NCBI RefSeq assembly: GCF_030929595.1
Contig: NZ_JAVFVR010000011.1
Location: 62,001-126,000, forward strand
From: Flavobacterium sp. LHD-85
GTDB taxonomy: Bacteria > Bacteroidota > Bacteroidia > Flavobacteriales > Flavobacteriaceae
Length of the DNA: 64,000 nt
Direction of reading: 5' to 3'
Both the position numbers and the translations under genes were made by a program. The notes under the pieces were generated by a model. The model did no database searches, had not been told where the DNA came from, and saw nothing but the letters and a program-made list of their open reading frames with translations. Numbering within the stretch: the stretch's first letter is position 1; every line of letters begins with the position of its first letter. Of this stretch, positions 53,324 through 62,641 are shown one piece after another.

Positions 53324-55183
53324 TTGAAATTTAAATACTTTTCAGTGCCAGCTGTAAAACTGTTTTTAACCATCTTTCTGTTAAACATTTTTTTATCAGC
53401 ACTTGTCACTTCTGATTTTTTTTATTCTCCGATAAGTTGGCCATATTACACATTTACAATCTTTTCTCTTTCATTTGTTATAATCGGCATTTTATGTAAA
53501 TCGCCTTTAAATTCTGCATTAACCCCTACAAATACTTTGTTTGGAATTTGGTGTTGTTATGTTCTGTTACGTTTTTCAGACAAATCCGCAACTGCCTTAA
53601 TTTCAATCCAAATGATAACGTTATATCTTCTGCTGGTTATTATCAGCAATCTGCTTAGAAGAAAAATGATTGATATAAATCTATTGATGTATGGAATAGT
53701 ATTTATTACAGCATTAGAGTCAATTTATTGTATACTCCAATACTTCGGATTCGCAGATAGCAAAAACATTTTTTACAAAGTTACAGGAACGTGGAATAAT
53801 CCTAATGTCACCGCTATGTTTCTTTCTTTGACGTTGCCGGTGCATATGTTTCTGCTTCGCCGCAGTTTTAAAAGTCTAATAATTTTAAATATCGTATTTG
53901 TTGTTATTGTCTTAATGATGCTGAAATGCCGGACTTCTTTGATTGGTTTTTTATTTTCAATATTAATATACTTCTTCTTAGAATTCCGTCTAATCAACTG
54001 GATTAGAGACAAAAAAAACAAAAATTCTTACAGGGCATTAATTGTTATTGCCCTGCTAATATTAGCTCCGTTATTTTCTAGTTTATACAACGCCAAAAAA
54101 GAGTCCGCCGATGGAAGAAAATTCATTTGGGGTGTATCCATTAAGATGGCATCTGAAAAACCCTATACAGGATATGGATACGGCTTATTTGAAAAGGAAT
54201 ATAATTTATTTCAGTCAGATTATATAAGGAAAGGATACGCATCAATTGCGGAAATTCAAAACGCAGGACCTGTAATAATGCCTCACAATGAGCTAATCCA
54301 AAATTGGGTCGAAGGAGGCATTATAGGGCTATTTCTTGTTTGTTCATTTTTCACCTCACTGTTTTTAAAAATTAAAAATAATAAGAAAGATGCTGAAAAT
54401 TCTGTCTCACCACAGACATCAAGATCATCTGATAAAAACATTATAAATGTCGCTTATGCAGGCGTGGGCTCTTTTATTGCAATGTCAATGGTCAATTCTA
54501 CACTTCAGATTATTCCATTGGTTTTTATGCTTATTTTATATGCAGCTATGATTTCAAGTGTGCAGCAGCCTATCAAAATCCTTTTTCTGCATGCATATCC
54601 CAAAACAAATCGAATAACTTCTGTATTTTATAGGACCGTACTGACTTTGCCGTGTATTTATCTAATGTATTTTATTGCATCGGCAGCATGTTCTGACAGG
54701 CTAAATAAAAAATCAGCCATGCTGAGAAATGCGGGAAATTACCAGAAAGCTCTAGAAATTATGCCCGCATTAGAAAACAAAATCTCCTTTCAAAGCGATT
54801 ATTGGGAAAATTACGGCCGGATTTATCTCGATATGGGCCAGTATTCGAAAGCCGTTATTTGCTTTGAAAAAGCAAAAAAAGCCACTTCCCTTCCCGAAGT
54901 ATATTCATACAGCGGCATATGTTATGAAAGAATGAATAAATATCCTCAAGCTATAAAAGAATATGAAATACTGACCTCTTTAGACCCATCTAGATTCATT
55001 TATAAAATGGCATTACTGCAGATGTATCTAAAAAACAGAAACACCGAAAAGGCTTTGAGTCTGGCATCGGAAATCATTCATACCAAGCCTAAGATACCTT
55101 CAGATAAAGTAAACAGCTATAAAAAGATGTGCTATAATCTACTAAAAATTGCCAGCCAGCAGAAAGAGAAAATACTGTTCTAG
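53324..55183 (+). CDS. O-antigen-ligase-like (Wzy_C) membrane protein with TPR tail
   Basis: 619 residues starting with TTG; a stop lies just upstream (53309) and no ATG is available for about 90 codons, so TTG is the start. About 11-12 transmembrane helices (residues 10-430). GTWNNPNVTAMFLSLTLPVH, a periplasmic loop with KPYTGYGYGLFEKEYNLF and PHNELIQNWVEGGIIGLFLV are the Wzy_C/O-antigen ligase signatures. The C-terminal 160 residues carry TPRs (WENYGRIYLDMGQYSKAVIC, YSYSGICYERMNKYPQAIKE). Relatives polymerise O-antigen, ligate it to lipid A or glycosylate proteins (PglL type). With secreted-protein genes downstream and no glycan-assembly genes nearby, protein O-glycosylation is plausible but not proven. 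Confidence 0.85.
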   Translation: MKFKYFSVPAVKLFLTIFLLNIFLSALVTSDFFYSPISWPYYTFTIFSLSFVIIGILCKSPLNSALTPTNTLFGIWCCYVLLRFSDKSATALISIQMITLYLLLVIISNLLRRKMIDINLLMYGIVFITALESIYCILQYFGFADSKNIFYKVTGTWNNPNVTAMFLSLTLPVHMFLLRRSFKSLIILNIVFVVIVLMMLKCRTSLIGFLFSILIYFFLEFRLINWIRDKKNKNSYRALIVIALLILAPLFSSLYNAKKESADGRKFIWGVSIKMASEKPYTGYGYGLFEKEYNLFQSDYIRKGYASIAEIQNAGPVIMPHNELIQNWVEGGIIGLFLVCSFFTSLFLKIKNNKKDAENSVSPQTSRSSDKNIINVAYAGVGSFIAMSMVNSTLQIIPLVFMLILYAAMISSVQQPIKILFLHAYPKTNRITSVFYRTVLTLPCIYLMYFIASAACSDRLNKKSAMLRNAGNYQKALEIMPALENKISFQSDYWENYGRIYLDMGQYSKAVICFEKAKKATSLPEVYSYSGICYERMNKYPQAIKEYEILTSLDPSRFIYKMALLQMYLKNRNTEKALSLASEIIHTKPKIPSDKVNSYKKMCYNLLKIASQQKEKILF

Positions 55184-55226
55184 TTTACAGTTCATATCAT
55201 AATCTCAACTAACTACCAAAGTAACC

Positions 55227-56741
55227 ATGTTTAAAACAGCATTGAAATTAATTTTCTTATTTACATTTATTTCTTCATCTGCCCAGTATTCTCCCCAACT
55301 GGAAATAGCTTTAAAAAAAGCGGGAAACAACAGGTCAGAACTTGAAAAGGCGCTGAAACATTTTTCGGGCAAAAACAACGAGCTTAAATTTAAAGCGATG
55401 GATTTCCTAATAACCAATATGGATATTCACCACACATCAGATTATTACTGGGAAAACAGCTCTGGACAAAAAATAGCATACAGCGAACTGGAATATACTG
55501 ATTTTGAACAGGCTAAAGAGGCTTTTATTAGACTGAAAGAACAGAATCCAGGCATAAAACCTGTACCCGTCATCTTAAAGGACATCGAAACCATTACGGC
55601 AGATTTTCTTATAAAAAATTTAGAAAAAGCATTCAAATCATGGCAGGATACGCCATTGAAAAACATTTCCTTTAATGACTTTTGTGAATATATACTCCCT
55701 TATCGCATAGATGTGGAACCTATTCAGGAATGGCGAAGCTCCTATTCTGAAAAATTTAAGTGGATCGATAAAGAAATATCATCTAAAGGATTCAGTGAGG
55801 TACTGCCTTACGTAAAGGATGACTATGATAAATGGTTTACCAACACATGGGGCGAACAAAGAAAAGAGCCATTGCCAAGACTTAGTGCATTACAGCTCCT
55901 GCAGAGAAAACAGGGTCCTTGTCCTGACATAGCTGATTTGGGTGTATTTATAATGCGTTCCCAAGGCATACCCGCCACAGTAAATGTTATCCCCTTTTGG
56001 GCTACATCAACCGGAGGGCACTTCATGAATACCTTCTTCGGGGATCAGATGAAAGAGAATTACTGCGATTACGGTGCGAAAAGTTTTGAAGAAAAACTGC
56101 AGAGAGAACCTGCAAAAGTACTTCGAAAAACTTATTCTAAGAATCCGAATACACTTGCTTCCTTTGAAGACATCAGGAAAATTCCGCCGGGAATACTGCA
56201 GCAGCAAAACTATATTGATGTAACTAAAGATTTTTGGGATACTAGAGATGTCAGCTGTTCTCTCTATCAGACTTATAACAAGTCAAAAATTGTATACGCC
56301 ACAACATTTAATGGGCTAATTTGGCAGCCTTTCTGGTGGGGAACCATCATAAATAATGAAACCGTATTTACCTCTATTTGTAAAGAAACAGTTATCATAC
56401 CCCAATACTTCATTAATGGAAAATTAGTTCCTGCAGGCCCACCAGTAGTTGTTGGTTCAAATGATAATAAGATATTGGTTCCTGATCTTAACGAGAGGAG
56501 AGATATTGTTTTAGCAGAAAAGGAGAAATATTTAAAGTTTAAACTAGGGGTTTCATACAGATTATTTTACTGGCAGGACGGGTGGAAAATAGCAGGAATT
56601 CAGAATGTCTCCACTGCTGTATCAGAATTAAAATTTGAAAAAGTTCCAAAAAATGCCTTACTGCTTTTGGTGGCGAGTGATACCAAACAGCTGGAAAGAC
56701 CTTTTACAGTTGGAGATGACGGCAGCAGGACCTGGTATTAA
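55227..56741 (+). CDS. Exported transglutaminase-like protein
   Basis: 504 residues. Signal peptide (1-19, ending SSAQ). A transglutaminase core is centred at residues 220-275: QRKQGPCPDIADLGVFIMRS with nucleophile candidate Cys232, and WATSTGGHFMNTFFGDQ with His265 and a following Asp. The N-terminal 200 residues are helical; the C-terminal part (about 340-504) is beta-rich with KIAGIQNVSTAVSELKFEKV. The Cys-His pair suggests an active amidase, protease or cross-linker in the periplasm or outside. Second gene of the operon, 43 bases after the ligase-like gene. Confidence 0.78.
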   Translation: MFKTALKLIFLFTFISSSAQYSPQLEIALKKAGNNRSELEKALKHFSGKNNELKFKAMDFLITNMDIHHTSDYYWENSSGQKIAYSELEYTDFEQAKEAFIRLKEQNPGIKPVPVILKDIETITADFLIKNLEKAFKSWQDTPLKNISFNDFCEYILPYRIDVEPIQEWRSSYSEKFKWIDKEISSKGFSEVLPYVKDDYDKWFTNTWGEQRKEPLPRLSALQLLQRKQGPCPDIADLGVFIMRSQGIPATVNVIPFWATSTGGHFMNTFFGDQMKENYCDYGAKSFEEKLQREPAKVLRKTYSKNPNTLASFEDIRKIPPGILQQQNYIDVTKDFWDTRDVSCSLYQTYNKSKIVYATTFNGLIWQPFWWGTIINNETVFTSICKETVIIPQYFINGKLVPAGPPVVVGSNDNKILVPDLNERRDIVLAEKEKYLKFKLGVSYRLFYWQDGWKIAGIQNVSTAVSELKFEKVPKNALLLLVASDTKQLERPFTVGDDGSRTWY

Positions 56742-56822
56742 AATAATCTAAGAATCCGCATTTTTTTACCTAAAAATGTAATCGATTACAAAAAATAAAC
56801 ATACATACAAAACTATCTCAAA

Positions 56823-58106
56823 ATGAAAAACAAAACTTTACCAGCCATAATGCTTGGGCTGTTGACTTGTCCGGTGTTCCTTACCGCACAAATTAACGAT
56901 AAAGCAATTAGAAACCTTCCTGCCCATATAGTTTGGAAGGTGCAGCAGATTTCAACTCTAGTCAACCTAAGTGAAGAGCAGCAATCAAGACTGGGGCGAA
57001 GCTTTTTTATAAAAGACAGTCTGGCAAATAAAAGTCTCGCCAGCGGAGAGTCCCTTTCCAAGCTTGCTGGCTTCTATAATGACGACAGCCAAACGCTTAA
57101 AACAACACTAACGCCATATCAATACGATTGCTATGAGTTTGAAAACAACAACAGTGACCGTTTTCTGACCGCATTAAAATTTGCGGCAGATTTACAGCTT
57201 AACCCTGATCAGATAAATAAAATCCGAAAGCAAAAAGATGTACAGCCTACTGAGAAACTTACCGATAAAAAAGAAATTATTGCTTTTTATAACAGCAAAC
57301 TCAGCAGCATACTCACTAAAGAACAGTACGTTTCCTTACTGCAGATCACTTACAGAGATAAATCGAAAACAGATGCCAAAAAAGACTGGGAGAGAATAAA
57401 ACAGCTTAATCTCATTACAGATAAAAACAATGGTGTTCAGTATGCTGAACTGGAAAAATACCATCTGCTTAAAAACAGCTATCTAGATGCAGATTCCGAA
57501 CAATATGACAAAAAGAAACTTGCATTTGAGACTGAAAAAATTGCTCTTCAGGAACCGCCTCTTTTAATAAGAGCCAATATATTATCAGCAGGTGAATATA
57601 AAAACAATACCTATTCTACAATTATAAAATATGAAAGAGATATAAAGCTTACCTCTTCACAAACTGATTCCATATTGTCAAAGTATAAGCAGTTAGTGGC
57701 TCTAAGATTTGAAAATGAAGAAAGGGATCTTACCAGTAAACTGCCAATTAAAGAACCTTCAGAGTATGAAAATGTTATAAAGATTTTAACTACGGAACAA
57801 ATTGACATCTGGCTGGCAAGTAAAAATAAGAACCAGTCATTAAAAGTTGCTCAAAAAAATTGGAAAAAATTGGAAATGGAAGGACTAATAAAAGGTCTCA
57901 ATCAGGATGCTGTGGTAAAAGAATTTGCAGCATACCAACTTCAATTTTTAATTGCTGATGAGAAAGCAAGAATGTATAATACATCAGAATACTCATTTTA
58001 CCGAAGAGATATAGAACAGAAAAAACCAGAACTTCTAAAGAAATTGGATTTAATCGCTCGAAACAAATCGAAAGGAATTGCCACAAAAAATGAGCTCACC
58101 TGGTAA
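56823..58106 (+). CDS. Exported helical protein with LTxxQ-like repeats
   Basis: 427 residues. Signal peptide (1-22, ending LTAQ). It is almost wholly alpha-helical and built from repeated segments opening with an L-(T/S/N)-x-(E/D/S)-Q motif: VNLSEEQQSRLG, LQLNPDQINKIR, SILTKEQYVSLL, KLTSSQTDSILS, ILTTEQIDIWLA. This recalls the LTxxQ motif of Spy/CpxP periplasmic chaperones, here in a longer multi-unit form. It could be a periplasmic chaperone for the secreted operon partners. No family is certain. Third gene, 81 bases after the transglutaminase-like gene. Confidence 0.65.
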   Translation: MKNKTLPAIMLGLLTCPVFLTAQINDKAIRNLPAHIVWKVQQISTLVNLSEEQQSRLGRSFFIKDSLANKSLASGESLSKLAGFYNDDSQTLKTTLTPYQYDCYEFENNNSDRFLTALKFAADLQLNPDQINKIRKQKDVQPTEKLTDKKEIIAFYNSKLSSILTKEQYVSLLQITYRDKSKTDAKKDWERIKQLNLITDKNNGVQYAELEKYHLLKNSYLDADSEQYDKKKLAFETEKIALQEPPLLIRANILSAGEYKNNTYSTIIKYERDIKLTSSQTDSILSKYKQLVALRFENEERDLTSKLPIKEPSEYENVIKILTTEQIDIWLASKNKNQSLKVAQKNWKKLEMEGLIKGLNQDAVVKEFAAYQLQFLIADEKARMYNTSEYSFYRRDIEQKKPELLKKLDLIARNKSKGIATKNELTW

Positions 58107-58137
58107 AGCACGAATTATCTAACCTTAAATACAAACC

Positions 58138-59676
58138 ATGAAAAAAATTACTAGACAAGCACTTACGCTGCTTCTGTGCGGTATCAGCCCCTTCTTATGC
58201 CATGGGCAGGAATCAATTACCGACAAGAACGCTCTATACAGGGCTGAAAAACAGCTTATTGCAGGAAGCCTAGGTTATAATCCGCGTGCAGCAGTAGCAA
58301 CCTACACTGACCTTGCTTCAAAAGGCAATCCTCGAGCCATGAATGGACTCGGACTAATTTACTTTAAGGGCATAGCAACCCCTGTAGATGAAACAGAGGG
58401 TATTAAATGGCTCGAGAAGGCGGGAGAAAGCGGATATGCAAAATCCTGGTACAATTTAGCCCTTCTTTATAAGGATGGCGTGGGAAAAGCAAAAGATATA
58501 AATAAAGCTGTTTCCTATTTTGAAAAAGCGGCTAAGGCAGGCTATAAAGAAGCCTGGCAGAAATGGGCGGAAATTTACAAAGATGGGATAGATGTTCCCC
58601 AGGACTACGCAGCAGCTTTAGATATCTTCAGACAAGGCAGCGAGCATGGTAACGTGCACTGTATTTACGCTCAGGGATACTTATACTACAAGGGATTCGG
58701 CTCTCAGCAGAATTATTCCAAAGCATTACAGCTTTTTGAAACCGCTTCACAGAAAGGCAATAAATTCGCTATGTATATGCTTGGGCTGTGCTATAGAAAT
58801 GGATATGGAACAGCCATAGATACGGAAAAAGCAAAATTCTGGCTAACCAAATCTGCTTCGCTGGGAGTAAAATCATCAGATCGTGAATTATCTGAATCGA
58901 TTCCGGAAAATGCAGAACCAAATCAAGCCAAAACATTGTCAAAACCATTTGATGAAGTAACAGATCTCAGCAATAATGAAGCTCCCAAGACTTTCATGAA
59001 AGTCAAGCAGCTTCCCTTAAGCAATAGTTTAACTGGAAATTACTCAGGAAGTCTGGTTCGTTACGACTGGAGCGGACAAAACATCATTACTACTATTCCG
59101 TTAGAGCTAAACTTTGTGCAGAATGGAAAAAAAATTACTGGTTTGTTAAAAGAAAAAACAGGTCAAAACGTAAAGTTAAAAGGAGAGATCCAGAATAATA
59201 AAGTTTTGTTTGAAGATTCTAATATAGAACTTGTGGACTATTATCATAAAGGCTCTCCTACTTCATATGAAATAAAAGAAGCTCAAATCCAGCTTATCCA
59301 AACAGACGACGTCTTATTTCTTGCAGGAAACATTCAGCTTTATGACAGCAAAAGACATGAAAATGAGAAACCCATGTTTCTAATAATGCAAAAAAGCGAA
59401 ACGGTTAAGCCCACAAAAGAAAGCCTTTCATCAGTTGTTATATTTCCAAATCCCATTTCAAGTGAGTTTAATATAAGCTTTGACCTGGATACCATAATGG
59501 ATGTCAGCGTAGAGATTTACAGCATGAATGGTGTGAGTTTATACAACAGAGAGTGGAAACAGATGGCAGCCGGACACCAGAGCAAGACAATTTCGCTCAA
59601 TCTGCCTGCAGGTTACTATCCTTTAAAACTAAAATATAACAACGAAGTAAAAACTACAATTTTAATTAAACAGTAA
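58138..59676 (+). CDS. Sel1-repeat protein with T9SS sorting domain
   Basis: 512 residues. Signal peptide (1-23), then Sel1-like repeats of 36 residues (about 45-245; AMNGLGLIYFKGIATPVDET, SWYNLALLYKDGVGKAKDIN, CIYAQGYLYYKGFGSQQNYS, AMYMLGLCYRNGYGTAIDTE), a beta-rich middle domain (295-425) and a C-terminal type A sorting domain of the type IX secretion system (about 432-512; VVIFPNPISSEFNISF, then VSVEIYSMNGVSLYNRE and LPAGYYPLKLKYNNEVKTTI). It should therefore cross the outer membrane by T9SS and be attached to the surface or released. Sel1 repeats bind partner proteins. Four bases separate it from the next gene. Confidence 0.87.
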   Translation: MKKITRQALTLLLCGISPFLCHGQESITDKNALYRAEKQLIAGSLGYNPRAAVATYTDLASKGNPRAMNGLGLIYFKGIATPVDETEGIKWLEKAGESGYAKSWYNLALLYKDGVGKAKDINKAVSYFEKAAKAGYKEAWQKWAEIYKDGIDVPQDYAAALDIFRQGSEHGNVHCIYAQGYLYYKGFGSQQNYSKALQLFETASQKGNKFAMYMLGLCYRNGYGTAIDTEKAKFWLTKSASLGVKSSDRELSESIPENAEPNQAKTLSKPFDEVTDLSNNEAPKTFMKVKQLPLSNSLTGNYSGSLVRYDWSGQNIITTIPLELNFVQNGKKITGLLKEKTGQNVKLKGEIQNNKVLFEDSNIELVDYYHKGSPTSYEIKEAQIQLIQTDDVLFLAGNIQLYDSKRHENEKPMFLIMQKSETVKPTKESLSSVVIFPNPISSEFNISFDLDTIMDVSVEIYSMNGVSLYNREWKQMAAGHQSKTISLNLPAGYYPLKLKYNNEVKTTILIKQ

Positions 59677-59680
59677 ACAG

Positions 59681-61126
59681 ATGAAAAATAGACTTATTTT
59701 AATAGTGTTCACTTTTTTGTGTTTGTTCACCGGGCAGATCACTTTTGGGCAGGACTATAACGGAGGAAACGGGGGCACGAATTTTGACGATCCAAATTAC
59801 ATGTGGAATTTGGGCTGGTTACAAAATGTTTGCGTGGGATCTGGATGCAATCAGCTGAATAATGTTGATGTTACTAATGACTATCATTACCTGCGTTCTA
59901 TATTAGAGCAATGGGAAATTTACAGAATTGAACCCTCTTCTGGTGGTGGTGCAGGAGATGTTGAGGAACTTATGAGAAAAATACAAGAAGATGAACGGCT
60001 ATTTTTATGGTTTAAAGATGAGGATACAGATGCTTTTGATTCCGCTATAGCGATTACCGAAGAAAATGAGCCTCCTGGCGAGCACTGGTATTTAGGTACT
60101 TCAATGGGTCGAGATTGTGATGATACATATTACAACTTACAAAATCAATGCAGTCCTGGTTTTATAATTACTGACGGTAATAACCCAAATAGAGTTGCTA
60201 CTGATGGACAAGCATTGGTCATGGTCAAAAAGGACTCTGATAGAACAGCAGAGATATCTCTTAAATTAGACAATTACACACCAGCGATTGGATCAAATTA
60301 TCCCATATGGTCTGGAACAGGCATTACAGGTAATGGAATTTCAGCTTCTTACGCAGGAAATTCTACTTCTAATTTTAACATGAAAATTACCCAGGAATTA
60401 TCTACAAATGGCAAGATTGAGATCATAAATGAAAATAAGACTAATTTTTCAGCTCAAATTAATGGGATAAAAGACAAGATTAATGACTTAGCTGATAATT
60501 TTAAAAGTTTTGTTGAAGCAAAGGGAAATAAAGTTACTGAGGGGCAAAAATTTTTGGATTTTACCGGGACTATTGAAAGATGGAACGTTGACATGTTGAA
60601 TGATGGGACCAGAAGCGGAAAGGCAACTTCTCTAGATTTAAAAGGAACATACACTATGACCATGCCAAAAATCAAAATCCCTATCTATGAAAGTGGCGTG
60701 GCTCATTTATATGCTACAATTGATTTAGGCACAGCTACAGGTTCAGCAAATATAAAAGGGATCTTTGATGATTCAACGGAAGCTACTGCAGAATTCGAAG
60801 GCGGTTTTGAATTAGGCTTTACCGCATTTTCAGGAGGAGTTTCAGCAGTAATTGGTGATGAAGAAAAACTTTGTGCAGCAGCTACAGGAACTGTCAACAT
60901 TGGATATTTTAAAGTTGGCGGAACTTTAATGGCAAATAATCTGGGAAGAGTGATACTTTTAACTCCGCGTCTCAAAATTGGAGAAGTTGGCGCAGATTAC
61001 AGCCTGTCAGTAAAAGTCAACATTGGAACTCTAGAGGAAAAATGTGAAATTATTGCTGGAAGCTTTCCTATATGGAACGAACAGGATATTCCATACAGTC
61101 CATGGATAATTTATAGTGCCGATTAA
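59681..61126 (+). CDS. Secreted protein of unknown function, 481 aa
   Basis: Signal peptide (1-23, ending TFGQ). An N-terminal Gly/Asn-rich segment with CVGSGCNQLNN is followed by a large beta-rich region with repeated alternating strands (GVAHLYATIDLGTATGSANI, GGFELGFTAFSGGVSAVIGD, IGYFKVGGTLMANNLGRVIL, GADYSLSVKVNIG). No T9SS domain at the end (WIIYSAD). The strand pattern could be a barrel or a beta-helix-like fold. I do not recognise a family. Its tight linkage to the Sel1/T9SS gene suggests that the two proteins work together. Confidence 0.7.
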   Translation: MKNRLILIVFTFLCLFTGQITFGQDYNGGNGGTNFDDPNYMWNLGWLQNVCVGSGCNQLNNVDVTNDYHYLRSILEQWEIYRIEPSSGGGAGDVEELMRKIQEDERLFLWFKDEDTDAFDSAIAITEENEPPGEHWYLGTSMGRDCDDTYYNLQNQCSPGFIITDGNNPNRVATDGQALVMVKKDSDRTAEISLKLDNYTPAIGSNYPIWSGTGITGNGISASYAGNSTSNFNMKITQELSTNGKIEIINENKTNFSAQINGIKDKINDLADNFKSFVEAKGNKVTEGQKFLDFTGTIERWNVDMLNDGTRSGKATSLDLKGTYTMTMPKIKIPIYESGVAHLYATIDLGTATGSANIKGIFDDSTEATAEFEGGFELGFTAFSGGVSAVIGDEEKLCAAATGTVNIGYFKVGGTLMANNLGRVILLTPRLKIGEVGADYSLSVKVNIGTLEEKCEIIAGSFPIWNEQDIPYSPWIIYSAD

Positions 61127-61153
61127 TTAACAAAATATAAAATAAATATAATT

Positions 61154-61978
61154 ATGAAATTCAAATATTCAATTCTGTTAAAATTATTCTTTTTTCTGCC
61201 ATTAGTTTTATGTGCACAAAATCAGAATAATAAAAAAACTAAAACTTATGAAAAATTAGAGCATTTAACAATAGATAAAATCATTTATTACCAGACACCT
61301 TATTACATATATGCTCATAAACCAGTAGAAACAGATTACAAGCCTTCATGGTACTGGGGATATTGCGCAAAAAATTATCCTCCCGCATTTAAAGACTATG
61401 CTAAGGAAGCAAACTCATTCATTCTTCCTCCTAAATCTTTCTCTGAAAAACAGCTGAAAGATTATGAGGCCAAATTTAAAAGCATCAAGCCTCAAGACTA
61501 CCCCAGTCCTAATGTTTATTGTTATTCTGAAATATATTTTACATATAAAAAGACAAAAAAACAATATCTGATGGTATTGTCTTATGAATTGGAAAAGGAA
61601 ATTCCGAATATGCAGTTAAACAAAGTGGACACACTCAAATTTAAAATCCCTAAAGATCAGAGAATGAAATCGACTAAGAATAGCAATGATGCATATGCTT
61701 CGTTGTATGATGCCCCTACTCATATTAATTATTACGTTTTGGATTCAGATGGAATTTATAAAGAAGGTGATAATGGTGAAATTTACTTAAATATAATAAA
61801 AGACGGAAATTCTAATTTTGAGCTTGCAGGGAATAGATTCGATCATTTATTAAGAACACTAAAAAAATCATCCAGCTATATTCGCAGCTATATAACAGAT
61901 GGAACTCGTTACTTTGAAACTGATAAACCTAAAGGTAATGGTGTAACGGTCATTGGCAGTAAAAGAAAAAAGCCTTAA
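61154..61978 (+). CDS. Exported protein of unknown function, 274 aa
   Basis: Signal peptide (1-21, ending LCAQ). The mature part includes KIIYYQTPYYIYAHKPVETD, SWYWGYCAKNYPPAF and VYCYSEIYFTYKKTKKQYLM; aromatic-rich with two or three cysteines, no family recognised. Last gene of the operon, 27 bases after the previous one and followed by a strong terminator. Confidence 0.65.
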   Translation: MKFKYSILLKLFFFLPLVLCAQNQNNKKTKTYEKLEHLTIDKIIYYQTPYYIYAHKPVETDYKPSWYWGYCAKNYPPAFKDYAKEANSFILPPKSFSEKQLKDYEAKFKSIKPQDYPSPNVYCYSEIYFTYKKTKKQYLMVLSYELEKEIPNMQLNKVDTLKFKIPKDQRMKSTKNSNDAYASLYDAPTHINYYVLDSDGIYKEGDNGEIYLNIIKDGNSNFELAGNRFDHLLRTLKKSSSYIRSYITDGTRYFETDKPKGNGVTVIGSKRKKP

Positions 61979-62001
61979 CTTAAAATCCACTTATAACTTT
62001 T

Positions 62002-62037
62002 TTAACAAAAACTCTTCATTGGAAGAGTTTTTGTTAA
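62002..62037 (+). terminator. Terminator of the six-gene operon
   Basis: Perfect 16-bp stem TTAACAAAAACTCTTC (62002-62017) with its complement (62022-62037) and a 4-base loop, 24 bases after the stop codon. The stem itself supplies the T-rich 3' arm. Confidence 0.85.
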
Positions 62038-62099
62038 TTAAAAAATACGAAAAGAAATAATAGAAATAAATCATTTTTTTAGCTCCAGTTGAACAACAA

Positions 62100-62357
62100 T
62101 CAAATAATTCATAGAGCCAAATAAAGACAATCTTGCCTTAACTTAAAATATTCTTTTAAAATCCTCCCTAAATTTTTTAAATTTATATATCAGTTTAATG
62201 CGATGAATCTCTTGAGTTTTTACAATTTTTGCATCAATCCTACTCAGGACATCCAAACCAAATATACAAAGCCAATAGAAGACAGACACTACATATGGAA
62301 AGCCAATTTCCTCAAATCATCCAAAAATGATGTTGAAATTTGTCCTGTCCCCGTCAC
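62100..62357 (+). repeat. Dispersed repeat family B, copy 9, two-unit form
   Basis: Upstream half (ATAGAGCCAAATAAAGACAA) and main unit (TTTTGCATCAATCCTACTCA to CCCCGTCAC at 62357). It is followed by a different small hairpin (AACG/CGTT) before T residues, like copy 6. Confidence 0.75.
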
Positions 62358-62591
62358 TTTTAAAAACATTAAAACGTATGTTTCAGCGTTTTTTTATACC
62401 CTATTTTTGCACACTCAAATCTTTATCTAAAAAAAATTAAGCATGTCATTGAGATGGCCACCCCAGAATTTAAACCACTATGACACGCAGTATATAGGTA
62501 GATCCAAGTAATATAATTGCAATATTTTTAGAGTCTTAAAAAAATCATCAGCCTTCAAACAACCAACACCCTGAAAATAAGAGCAAAAAAG

Positions 62592-62629
62592 TTTTGTCTA
62601 TTAAATTCATTATCGTAATATTGCAATAT
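62592..62629 (+). promoter_or_regulatory. arsR promoter with overlapping palindromic operator
   Basis: TTTTG (62592-62596) and TAATATTG (62616-62623) are spaced 19 bases apart, as in Bacteroidota -33/-7 promoters (consensus TTTG and TAnnTTTG; one mismatch). The 12-bp palindrome ATATTGCAATAT (62618-62629) overlaps the -7 box, a typical place for ArsR binding. The start codon is 12 bases further. A related ATTGCAAT lies at 62516-62523. Confidence 0.55.
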
Positions 62630-62641
62630 AAATATAAAGCG

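Noticed and set aside
3877..62037. CRISPR array made of the recurring repeats
   Set aside because: Copies are kilobases apart and hundreds of bases long, with genes between them; no regular spacers and no cas genes.
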